From the NCBI GenBank assembly GCA_024636835.1, contig JAGXGH010000137.1, forward strand, positions 1 to 55,604: a stretch of 55,604 nt of DNA, in the 5' to 3' direction. This document shows positions 1 through 5,195 of this stretch, in pieces (position 1 is the stretch's first letter; each line of letters opens with the position of its first letter). The DNA comes from Verrucomicrobiales bacterium (GTDB taxonomy: Bacteria > Verrucomicrobiota > Verrucomicrobiia > Verrucomicrobiales > SLCJ01). The translations under genes were made by a program, and so were the position numbers. A model generated the notes under the pieces. It saw nothing but the letters and a program-made list of their open reading frames with translations. It made no database searches and had not been told where the DNA came from.

Positions 1-133
1 CGAACTGCTGATCACCACTGATCAAACCGCCATGTCTCATTCCGGACTCCAGCGCAACGAACCGAGTTGCTACTTCATCTGCAAAAAAAGATGAATTATA
101 AATACTTTTGCCTATTGACTAAACGGCAGCCAT
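1..133 (-). other. 5' part of a sixth integron cassette, cut by the window edge
   Basis: This stretch lies beyond the last complete attC on the minus strand, so it should be the beginning of the next cassette. One minus-strand frame stays open from about 110 down to the window edge and includes an in-frame ATG at 40-38, but no other ATG and no recognisable family. Too little is present to call a gene. Confidence 0.4.
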
Positions 134-258
134 AGCAACGTCAAAGGCCATGCACCCCTGATCGGGAGCGCGCTTTCGACTGTGGGTTGAGGGTTACATT
201 ACCAGTGGTCATCAAACTCAGAGCGGATCAGGGGTTGTCATGCGCTGGCTTGTTCGAT
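134..258 (-). repeat. attC recombination site of cassette 5
   Basis: An imperfect inverted repeat of about 125 bases follows the 3' end of the gene at 265-882. The outer arm ending ATGCACCCCTGATC pairs with GATCAGGGGTTGTCATGC. The ends are GTT-type cores on the minus strand: GTTGCT at 139-134 on the downstream side and CGAAC at the gene side. Arms, cores and central spacer have attC layout and resemble the four other sites in the array. The downstream core departs from the usual GTTRRRY. Confidence 0.75.
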
Positions 259-264
259 TCTTTT

Positions 265-882
265 TTAGTAGCTACCCGGCCTAGCATTCTCAAGGATTTC
301 TTTGGTGCTTTGATTATTTGGTCCGGGAGGGTTTCTGTCAGTAAAGTGCTCAACCAGTAAGTCATCATAGACGAAAAAATGATGCGAACCGACCCCGCCG
401 TCTGCTGGTAACTTTCTTCCGTACTTTAAATGCCAGTAACCACCTGAATAACCATCTGTAATTTCATACTTCAGCTTAGCTGAGAAAAGTATCCAGCCAT
501 CCAGCTTGAGTTCTCTTCTCTTCTTGTAGCGCTCAACACTCCCTAGGGCTTCTAAGATAGTAGGTGATTCTCGGTGAGCTCCTGAGACATTGTATTTCGA
601 GTCCCTGGAAAATATGTATCGCTCCCCATCTTTCCTGTAGGATAGGCGGTGCAAGTCGCAGTAGACAGTTAAGACATATGTTCGCAACTTACTCTGGCTG
701 TCTTCATTCAGGATATTTATGTTTCCAGTGATATCCTTCGAATGGTAATGCCTAGGCAAGGTATACTCGATACCCAATCGTTTGAGTGCTTCGGGAAGAG
801 TCTTGTCTGTGGTGTCAAAACTCTCTGCATGGAGCGCTTGAAGCAGAATAACGCCGACTAGTAAAGGTATGTTTGCTTTCAT
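265..882 (-). CDS. Exported hypothetical protein, integron cassette 5
   Basis: A 205-residue protein with a clear signal peptide (MKANIPLLVGVILLQALHA, cleavage near residue 19) followed by a soluble domain rich in Tyr, Arg and Lys. I recognise no family. The first ~75 residues after the signal mention short beta-strand-like stretches (GNINIL, TYVLTVYC) and the C-terminus holds a WHLKYG and a HHFFVYDDL segment. It is the only gene of its cassette: it starts 11 bases inside the attC4 core and ends 7 bases before attC5. Export to the periplasm or surface is inferred from the signal; the function is unknown. Confidence 0.75.
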   Translation of the reverse strand: MKANIPLLVGVILLQALHAESFDTTDKTLPEALKRLGIEYTLPRHYHSKDITGNINILNEDSQSKLRTYVLTVYCDLHRLSYRKDGERYIFSRDSKYNVSGAHRESPTILEALGSVERYKKRRELKLDGWILFSAKLKYEITDGYSGGYWHLKYGRKLPADGGVGSHHFFVYDDLLVEHFTDRNPPGPNNQSTKEILENARPGSY

Positions 883-892
883 TCTATTTTAT

Positions 893-957
893 CGAACGTC
901 GAGGTGTATCACGTAGTGAGCGTAGCGAACGGCGTTGATACGACCGCCTTGTTCGCT
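893..957 (-). repeat. attC recombination site of cassette 4, short form
   Basis: A 65-base imperfect palindrome between genes 959-1402 and 265-882. Outer cores are CGAACGTCGAGG at 893 and CCTTGTTCG at the other end; inner arms GTGTATCA and TGATACG pair. It is about half the length of the other sites of the array, within the known size range of attC sites. Confidence 0.7.
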
Positions 958-958
958 C

Positions 959-1402
959 CTATTTCTCAATCTTTCTAAAATTCGAGATCTTCAGTTTTCC
1001 ATCATAAAGACTAGCGACTGTGCTGCTTTTCAGCGACGCCCCGGGGATTCTTCCTTCTGGTGGGGTTTTATATTCAATGCTTACTAACCAAAAAGGCCCT
1101 TGTGAATCGATGGCGAACTCTACCCCGTCTAGTTCATATTTTTCTTTCGGCCAGTAACGACTATCTTCATCCAACTTTTCGACATCAATACTTTCGACGC
1201 CTAGGATCATGGCTTTTTCAAAGGTATGCCAAACAGAGATAGACTTGAATCTAGAATCACCTTTCACTTGGAATACTTGGTCAATAGATCGCAAATTCCG
1301 CTCGCTTATAAAAGTAGCAAGGCGCTCTTTGAATTCTTCTTCAACATTGCCATATGCGGCTAATGTCGTGGCGAATAGACAAAACAGGATTATTTTTTTC
1401 AT
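959..1402 (-). CDS. Exported hypothetical protein, integron cassette 4
   Basis: A 147-residue protein beginning with a signal peptide (MKKIILFCLFATTLAAYG, cleavage around residues 16-19). The mature part is charged, with an N-terminal amphipathic stretch and later beta-rich segments (FWLVSIEYKTPP, LYDGKLKISNF) that suggest a small alpha/beta domain. No family is recognised. The stop codon abuts the attC4 core and the ATG lies just inside the attC3 core, so it is the single gene of a cassette. Confidence 0.75.
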   Translation of the reverse strand: MKKIILFCLFATTLAAYGNVEEEFKERLATFISERNLRSIDQVFQVKGDSRFKSISVWHTFEKAMILGVESIDVEKLDEDSRYWPKEKYELDGVEFAIDSQGPFWLVSIEYKTPPEGRIPGASLKSSTVASLYDGKLKISNFRKIEK

Positions 1403-1409
1403 TTTTTAG

Positions 1410-1537
1410 CGAACGTCAAAGCCCACCGGATCCCTGACAGAGGGCGAGGCTACGACTCGGGGTTAAGGTTGTAATCATCATAACTGCGAAACACGAAGCG
1501 GTCAGGGATTCGGTGCGGCGACTTGGGGTTCGGGGTT
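1410..1537 (-). repeat. attC recombination site of cassette 3, degenerate core
   Basis: Inverted arms CCGGATCCCTGAC and GTCAGGGATTCGG enclose a spacer with further self-complementarity. The end next to cassette 4 has the CGAACGTCAAAGC core shared with the other sites. The gene-side end reads GCGACTTGGGGTTCGG instead of the GCGACTTGTT of the best site, so that core appears altered. Confidence 0.72.
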
Positions 1538-1551
1538 CAATGATTCCAGTC

Positions 1552-2010
1552 TCACCATACACCGTCACTTTGTTCCACCCACTGTTCCTTCTTCTCTTCC
1601 ATATCCTTAAGCCATTCTCGGTTCTTGGTGATCCATTCATGCCTGAAGTCATCGCTGGAAATATGAGGACTCAAATATGGGACCCACTCCCATTCAGAAT
1701 CTGTTTTGTGCATCCAAAGGCAAAACTGAAGTGTTCTATCTAAAACCTTCGTTCGCATAAATGCCAGCCCAACCCCGTTGGTTTCAAGGAAGTTTGCAAC
1801 TTCAAGGTTTCCTATAAGCTCCTGGTGATTAACATCGAAAAACTTGTCTGTTCCGTCCCATCTAGGACGAGCCAACATGGCTATTGCGACTTCTTTTGCA
1901 TCCTTTCCGTAAACAGGTTCAGCAATTGGGTCTCTATTCAAGAGTGTGAAGGAAGAGACGCCGATTGCGGTGAGGGATATGATAAGGGTTAATATATTTA
2001 ATGTTTTCAT
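1552..2010 (-). CDS. Exported or membrane-anchored hypothetical protein, integron cassette 3
   Basis: A 152-residue protein with one N-terminal hydrophobic segment (residues 5-24, LNILTLIISLTAIGVSSFTL) that may be a signal peptide or an anchor, since no clean cleavage motif follows. The soluble part is Trp- and Asp-rich (MLARPRWDGTDKFF, TDSEWEWVPYLSP) and ends in a charged helix. No family is recognised. It is flanked by attC2 and attC3, each within about 15 bases, and so forms one cassette. Confidence 0.72.
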   Translation of the reverse strand: MKTLNILTLIISLTAIGVSSFTLLNRDPIAEPVYGKDAKEVAIAMLARPRWDGTDKFFDVNHQELIGNLEVANFLETNGVGLAFMRTKVLDRTLQFCLWMHKTDSEWEWVPYLSPHISSDDFRHEWITKNREWLKDMEEKKEQWVEQSDGVW

Positions 2011-2023
2011 TGATGCTTTCTAC

Positions 2024-2147
2024 CGAACGTCAAAGCGCACTCAACCCTGACTGGGGGCAAGCGTCGATGACAGGTTAAAGTTTTTGATCATAGTGAGCTA
2101 TCGAAAAACACGGGCGTGGTCAGGGGTTGAGTGGCGCGGCTTGCTCC
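2024..2147 (-). repeat. attC recombination site of cassette 2
   Basis: About 124 bases with long complementary arms: GCGCACTCAACCCTGAC on one side and GTCAGGGGTTGAGTGGCGC on the other. The core next to cassette 3 is CGAACGTCAAAGC. The gene-side end reads GCGGCTTGCTCC. The stop codon of the cassette 2 gene lies inside this site. Confidence 0.78.
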
Positions 2148-2640
2148 CTCCTGAATCGTCAGTCTCAAGGAGAGTATTCAATCCTTCCCAAAAGAGCAAC
2201 CGCCATCCCTCTTTCTCTGCTTTTACAATGATTATGTTGACGGAGCCTGATCGATGCCGGAGGAAGCTGGATCGATCAAGCATAGCTAGCGGTGCAAACT
2301 CGCGAAACTCTTTAAGGCTCTCTTTCGAGGGTGTTTTCCACTTCAGTGGGGATCTCATGAGAAGGCGTCTCATGGCCTCGTCAGAATATGAGAAGTCGCC
2401 GTTCTGCTCGCGGTCTCCCTGCTGGATACTTCGAATAAGAGCCGCGCGAAGTGGGAAACCTGGTGTGGTGTCCTTCTCTATTAGAAGAGTTTCAAATGCG
2501 GACGGATCTTTGGCGGTTGATGCAGAGAGAATCCTTCTCAATAACTCATCAGCCTCGATTGAGGGTGTCTGGGCACCGGCTTCCAAGAGCAGGAAGATGA
2601 TAGACTGGAGCACAGGCAGGATGATTTTGGAATCTCGCAT
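2098..2640 (-). CDS. Exported hypothetical protein, integron cassette 2
   Basis: A 180-residue protein with an N-terminal hydrophobic signal (MRDSKIILPVLQSIIFLLLEAGA), then a helical region rich in Leu, Glu and Arg. The ATG at 2640 is chosen over an upstream TTG at 2658, because that one lies inside the attC1 core. The reading frame runs about 50 bases into attC2, so the last ~16 residues are encoded by the recombination site. A 187-codon antisense frame covers the same bases but has no signal or attC logic. No family is recognised. Confidence 0.7.
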   Translation of the reverse strand: MRDSKIILPVLQSIIFLLLEAGAQTPSIEADELLRRILSASTAKDPSAFETLLIEKDTTPGFPLRAALIRSIQQGDREQNGDFSYSDEAMRRLLMRSPLKWKTPSKESLKEFREFAPLAMLDRSSFLRHRSGSVNIIIVKAEKEGWRLLFWEGLNTLLETDDSGGSKPRHSTPDHARVFR

Positions 2641-2646
2641 CTCTTG

Positions 2647-2774
2647 AGCTAACGTCAAAGCGCACAGACCCCTGACTGGGAAGCATGCGTCGAAGACAGG
2701 TTAAGGGTTATAGTCATAATTACGAACCGAAAACACGGCGACGATCAGGGGTTATGTGCCGCGACTTGTTAGCC
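2647..2774 (-). repeat. attC recombination site of cassette 1
   Basis: The best-preserved site of the array, about 128 bases. On the minus strand it opens with GGCTAACAAGTCGCGGCAC at the gene end and closes with GCGCTTTGACGTTAGCT. The arms CATAACCCCTGATC and CAGTCAGGGGTCTGTG pair imperfectly, as expected of attC. The closing GTTAGC core is the same hexamer as at the attI junction near 3273. Confidence 0.82.
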
Positions 2775-2777
2775 CAA

Positions 2778-3260
2778 TTATTTCAATACTTTGGCAGAGC
2801 TATCTAAGTTAATTGGAACTATACCAAAATCCTTAGTATGTAAATCGGCGCTAGTGATTTCAAGTCTGTCCATATCAATCATTAGCCAGATAATTGAACT
2901 ATCTTTGCTGGATGTTATTTTGATGAACATGTTAGGCGGCCAATTATCGTCTATATTGTTATAGTGCCATGAAGCCGAAAACTTATACGTGTGTGATCTA
3001 AGCTTCCACTTAGGATCATCAGACTGATCTTCGCTAGCATCATACTTCAACATATTAAAAATCACTTGGGGGAAGATCAGTTGCTTATCACCTATACTCA
3101 GAGACAACTTCTCATAATCGAATGACGCGGGAGTGTATTCCTCGGGCAATCCTATGATTTTGCCATCAATAACACTAAGGTCTCTATCCTGATGAGCAAC
3201 TACGAGACCGCTAGAAATAAAATATAGGAATAACGCGATATGTTTTGCGTTGTGTTTCAT
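2778..3260 (-). CDS. Exported hypothetical protein, first integron cassette
   Basis: A 160-residue protein with a signal peptide (MKHNAKHIALFLYFISSGLVVA, cleavage about residue 22). The mature part contains beta-rich stretches (KLSLSIGDKQLIFPQVIF, SIIWLMIDMDRLEI) with many Ser, Asp and Lys. The gene is visibly richer in A and T than its neighbours, typical of a recently captured cassette. It is the attI-proximal cassette: its ATG is only 12 bases from the GTTAGCC core at 3279-3273, and its stop is 4 bases from attC1. Function unknown. Confidence 0.77.
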   Translation of the reverse strand: MKHNAKHIALFLYFISSGLVVAHQDRDLSVIDGKIIGLPEEYTPASFDYEKLSLSIGDKQLIFPQVIFNMLKYDASEDQSDDPKWKLRSHTYKFSASWHYNNIDDNWPPNMFIKITSSKDSSIIWLMIDMDRLEITSADLHTKDFGIVPINLDSSAKVLK

Positions 3261-3271
3261 CGTATTATTTA

Positions 3272-3340
3272 TGGCTAACAGTATTTATTCGTATGACCTC
3301 AGTAGGTGATATCCGCTGAGGAAGTCATGGTTGAGAAAAC
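3272..3340 (-). other. Probable attI core and integron platform junction
   Basis: The minus strand reads ACTGTTAGCCATAAATAATA just before the first cassette gene. GTTAGCC at 3279-3273 is the expected crossover core, and it matches the GTTAGCC beginning attC1 and the GTTAGC closing it. No second half-palindrome is seen here, as expected for attI rather than attC. The outer limit of the site cannot be set from sequence alone. Confidence 0.6.
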
Positions 3341-3390
3341 CGGAAAAATGTCGGTATCGCAAGGGGTTTCAAGGTTTTTCTGAAGGATGA

Positions 3391-3455
3391 GTGTGTATAT
3401 CAAGCTTCAATTCGGGTTGGCTAGAGGAGATGAGTTCCTACCGTGATATACGCAC
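3391..3455. repeat. Spaced inverted repeat in the integron leader
   Basis: GTGTGTATATCA (3391-3402) and TGATATACGCAC (3444-3455) are inverted copies with one mismatch, 41 bases apart, between attI and the integrase start. They could be a regulator or host-factor site. The rest of 3280-3490 holds no gene and should contain the divergent promoters for integrase and cassettes. Confidence 0.4.
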
Positions 3456-3467
3456 CCATCATTATTA

Positions 3468-3481
3468 TGTTCGGTTGAACA
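3468..3481. promoter_or_regulatory. LexA (SOS) box upstream of the integron integrase remnant
   Basis: TGTTCGGTTGAACA is a perfect TGTTC-N4-GAACA palindrome, the LexA-binding motif reported for Verrucomicrobia. It lies 46 bases before the ATG of the integrase remnant. LexA control of integron integrases is established in other phyla, so SOS control of this ancestral integrase is a reasonable inference. I found no second copy in the window. Confidence 0.7.
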
Positions 3482-3505
3482 TTTCTCTTGACCGTGCTCC
3501 TTGAA

Positions 3506-3525
3506 ATGTGGTCATATGACCACAT
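3506..3525. promoter_or_regulatory. Perfect 20-base palindrome at the integrase start
   Basis: ATGTGGTCATATGACCACAT is fully self-complementary and ends one base before the ATG at 3527. It occupies the position of the ribosome binding site, so it could act as a dimeric repressor operator or as an mRNA hairpin limiting translation. Confidence 0.55.
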
Positions 3526-3737
3526 CATGAAAAGCATAACCAAATCACGTTGGTGCTGGAGAAATGATCTTTCGGAATTCCGTGGCCTGACCGATTTTGA
3601 AAGAACTGGCTTTCTCTTGGTTCTCGAATGGATGGAAAATTTTCGTCTTCGCTCGGGACTGAAAGCCGGGCGGGAGGCGGCGACGATATTCTGGAAGTCC
3701 GAAGTCGTTGGTCACGGTCGGGGTCGTGAAGAGTGGT

Positions 3738-3762
3738 CGCGTAAAAGGCTTCGCCCCACGAG
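3738..3762 (+). repeat. Palindromic hairpin A (left of the GIY-YIG gene)
   Basis: A 25-base hairpin of the form CGTAAAA-nnCTTCGnn-CACG with a TTCG loop. It interrupts integrase coding sequence just after GREEW. Its partner B, in inverted orientation, lies beyond the GIY-YIG gene, and close relatives occur at 4372 and 4742. Confidence 0.65.
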
Positions 3763-3813
3763 ATTATCGTTTGGTAGATAGGTTGTACGTGTAAATTGAT
3801 TGGGAGTTGCGCC

Positions 3814-4089
3814 ATGTTTTTTGTCTATGTCCTACAGTCCGAGTCGGATCGCGGTCTCTATATCGGGATGACTGGTGATCTGCGTAGGAGGTTGCGGGAA
3901 CATCAGGCAGGTGAATCTCAAAGCACCAAAGGTCGCGGGCCTTGGCAACTCATCTATTTTGAGGCTTACCTCGAGAAGCAGGATGCTGCCGTAAGGGAAG
4001 TGTTTCTGAAGAGTGGCGGCGGGAGAAAGTTCTTGGACAATCAACTTAAAGTCCATTTCGGTCGCTACCCAAGGCGGATAGCCACGTGA
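3814..4089 (+). CDS. Small GIY-YIG endonuclease-domain protein inside intI
   Basis: A 91-residue single-domain protein. FFVYVLQS gives the GIY-like strand, LYIGMTGDLRRRLREH the YIG strand and the catalytic Arg helix, and ends in GRKFLDNQL. This is the stand-alone GIY-YIG (UPF0213/URI-like) family, a predicted DNA nuclease. The ATG at 3814 fits the family start better than a TTG at 3796. The gene lies between inverted hairpins A (3738) and B (4081), and its TGA is inside hairpin B. Hairpins and gene together replace part of the integrase gene, so they may have moved as one unit. The putative catalytic Glu lies in the second half (VREVF); activity cannot be judged. Confidence 0.85.
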   Translation: MFFVYVLQSESDRGLYIGMTGDLRRRLREHQAGESQSTKGRGPWQLIYFEAYLEKQDAAVREVFLKSGGGRKFLDNQLKVHFGRYPRRIAT

Positions 4090-4107
4090 CCGAAGGTTTT
4101 ACGTGGC
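4081..4107 (-). repeat. Palindromic hairpin B (right of the GIY-YIG gene)
   Basis: A 27-base hairpin, stem GCCACGT/ACGTGGC with an inner CC-GAA-GG pairing. On the minus strand it has the CGTAAAA-CTTCG-CACG pattern of hairpin A. It is identical over all 27 bases to the copy at 4372-4398. It contains the GIY-YIG stop codon and restarts the integrase frame. Confidence 0.7.
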
Positions 4108-4330
4108 AGGCTCTGAATGCTCTTGCTTTCTTTTTCAAGCAGGTGTGTAAGGTGGAAAATCCAGTCTTTGGAGTGAAGTTGAAAAAAACGGGTCAGCGGG
4201 TGCCGGTGGTCTTGTCTCAAGGGGAAACCCAGAGGCTATTCGATCACTTGGAACCTAGATACCGTCTGGCGGCGAAACTCCAATACGGTGCGGGATTGAG
4301 ACGTAGTGAACTGGTGCGTCTACGGATCAT

Positions 4331-4356
4331 CCCGTATAACGGCTGCGCCGCACGGG
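4331..4356 (+). repeat. Palindromic hairpin C1
   Basis: A 26-base hairpin beginning CCCGTATAACGG and ending CGCACGGG. It breaks the integrase right after SELVRLRI. Together with the inverted hairpin at 4372 and only 15 bases between, it mirrors the A-B arrangement without a gene inside. Confidence 0.6.
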
Positions 4357-4371
4357 ATTGAAATTGGCGAA

Positions 4372-4398
4372 GCCACGTGACCGAAGGTTTTACGTGGC
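4372..4398 (-). repeat. Palindromic hairpin C2, identical to B
   Basis: An exact 27-base copy of the hairpin at 4081-4107. The integrase frame resumes directly at RGGKGDKD at its right edge. Roughly a dozen integrase residues normally found between the two fragments are absent. Confidence 0.7.
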
Positions 4399-4419
4399 GG
4401 TAAGGGAGACAAGGATTAT

Positions 4420-4495
4420 CCTCGTTTCCAACGAGGCTCTGCGGTATGCATGACGGCTCCTCCGCAGTCATGTTTAAAGATGAGGCGCTATGGCG
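4420..4495. repeat. Cluster of small palindromes interrupting intI
   Basis: Three overlapping or adjacent hairpins are visible: CCTCGTT/AACGAGG (4420-4436), CATGAC/GTCATG just after, and GGCGC/GCGCC at about 4483-4496. They separate the integrase fragments RGGKGDKD and LPKSLRDELAEQ, which are nearly contiguous in intact integrases, so they appear to be inserted sequence. Confidence 0.5.
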
Positions 4496-4741
4496 CCAAG
4501 GCAGTGAGTTTCCGTGCTGCCCAAGAGTCTGAGGGACGAGTTGGCGGAACAGGTGGAGAAGGCGCGTCGAGTTTGAAGCAAGGACCGAGCTGCCGGGCGT
4601 CCGGGAGTATTCATTCCGGGGGCGCTGGGGCGCAAGTTCAGGAAAGCGGCAGAGTCTTTCGAGTGGTTTTATCTGTTTCCGGCGGAGCGTGAATCGACCG
4701 ACCATGAAACAAAGATTCGGCGGCGACATCGCCTGCACGGT

Positions 4742-4766
4742 CGCGTAAAAAGCTTCGCTTCACGCG
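4742..4766 (+). repeat. Palindromic hairpin D
   Basis: A 25-base hairpin, CGCGT/ACGCG stem with AAGCTTCGCTT centre, of the same family as A. It terminates the integrase fragment after RRHRLHG. It is followed by ATTGGCG, the same heptamer that follows hairpin C1 a few bases later. Downstream at 4802-4870 come GCCGAAG-rich imperfect repeats and a CACGGATT-type motif, with no gene. Confidence 0.62.
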
Positions 4767-4931
4767 ATTGGCGTGTGAAAACTTGCTTCTGCGGGTTGAA
4801 CCACAGCCGAAGCGTAGCGGCACCGGAGCGAAGCGGAGATCGCCGAAGGCAAACAGCCGAAGGCAAATGACACGGAATGCACGGATTTTCAGAGGGCGAT
4901 GAAAAGGCGCAAGATTGGAAGGCTGGTGACC

Positions 4932-5195
4932 ACCATGAAGGGCATTCAAAACGTCAGTCAAACCGTTTTGACATGAGTTTGTTGCGTGGATTGAAGCCAC
5001 GGCTGTCAAGGAAGGGGGGATGGTTGGAGGACTGGCTTAGCGGCTGGAAGCCACCGCCACGGTTTCATTCCACTTGTCAGATCAATGCCATGATTTGGTA
5101 TGAGTGCATAGCTTATAGACTTGATTCGGAAACACAATCACCCACAACCGACGGTGCGGATGTGGGTGATGAAATTGATCAGATTTGGGCGAGTC
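4932..5195. other. Gene-free repeat-rich stretch between intI and fba
   Basis: No credible coding sequence. It holds inverted repeats TCAAAACG/CGTTTTGA (about 4949-4973), CGTGG/CCACG (about 4986-5002) and the hairpin at 5137-5170. The 125-codon plus-strand frame over this region is built from repeats and integrase debris. Confidence 0.5.
5137..5170 (-). terminator. Hairpin downstream of fba, possible terminator
   Basis: A perfect 10-base stem ATCACCCACA/TGTGGGTGAT with a 14-base loop, 25 bases past the fba stop codon. On the fba strand it is followed by a T/G mixture rather than a pure T run, so termination strength is uncertain. Confidence 0.45.

Larger units (their letters stand above)
3527..4931 (+). 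pseudogene. intI: Decayed integron integrase (tyrosine recombinase)
   Basis: Scattered fragments follow the order of an integron integrase. 3527-3736 encodes an N-terminal extension (LTDFERTGFLLVLEW, AGREAATIFW). 4104-4330 encodes QALNALAFFFKQV, VPVVLSQGETQRLF and YGAGLRRSELVRLR, the box I region with its catalytic Arg. 4395-4418 gives RGGKGDKD. About 4512-4740 gives LPKSLRDELAEQVEKARR, an in-frame TGA, then GALGRKF, FEWFYLFPAERES and RRRHRLHG. About 4884-4931 gives FQRAM and RKIGRLVT. Palindromic inserts separate the fragments, and much of the core-binding domain and the C-terminal HxLRH and Tyr boxes are missing. The orientation, divergent from the cassettes, is normal for intI. It cannot make an active integrase. 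Confidence 0.82.

Noticed and set aside
2084..2647. 187-codon plus-strand frame over cassette 2
   Set aside because: It is antisense to a cassette gene that has a signal peptide and correct orientation relative to attC; the predicted product is Ser/Arg-rich without family features.
134..2774. CRISPR array
   Set aside because: Repeats are long, variable palindromes alternating with genes, not short identical repeats with uniform spacers; no cas genes.
4244..4738. 164-codon minus-strand frame over the integrase remnant
   Set aside because: The plus strand carries recognisable integrase motifs; the minus product is low-complexity shadow translation.
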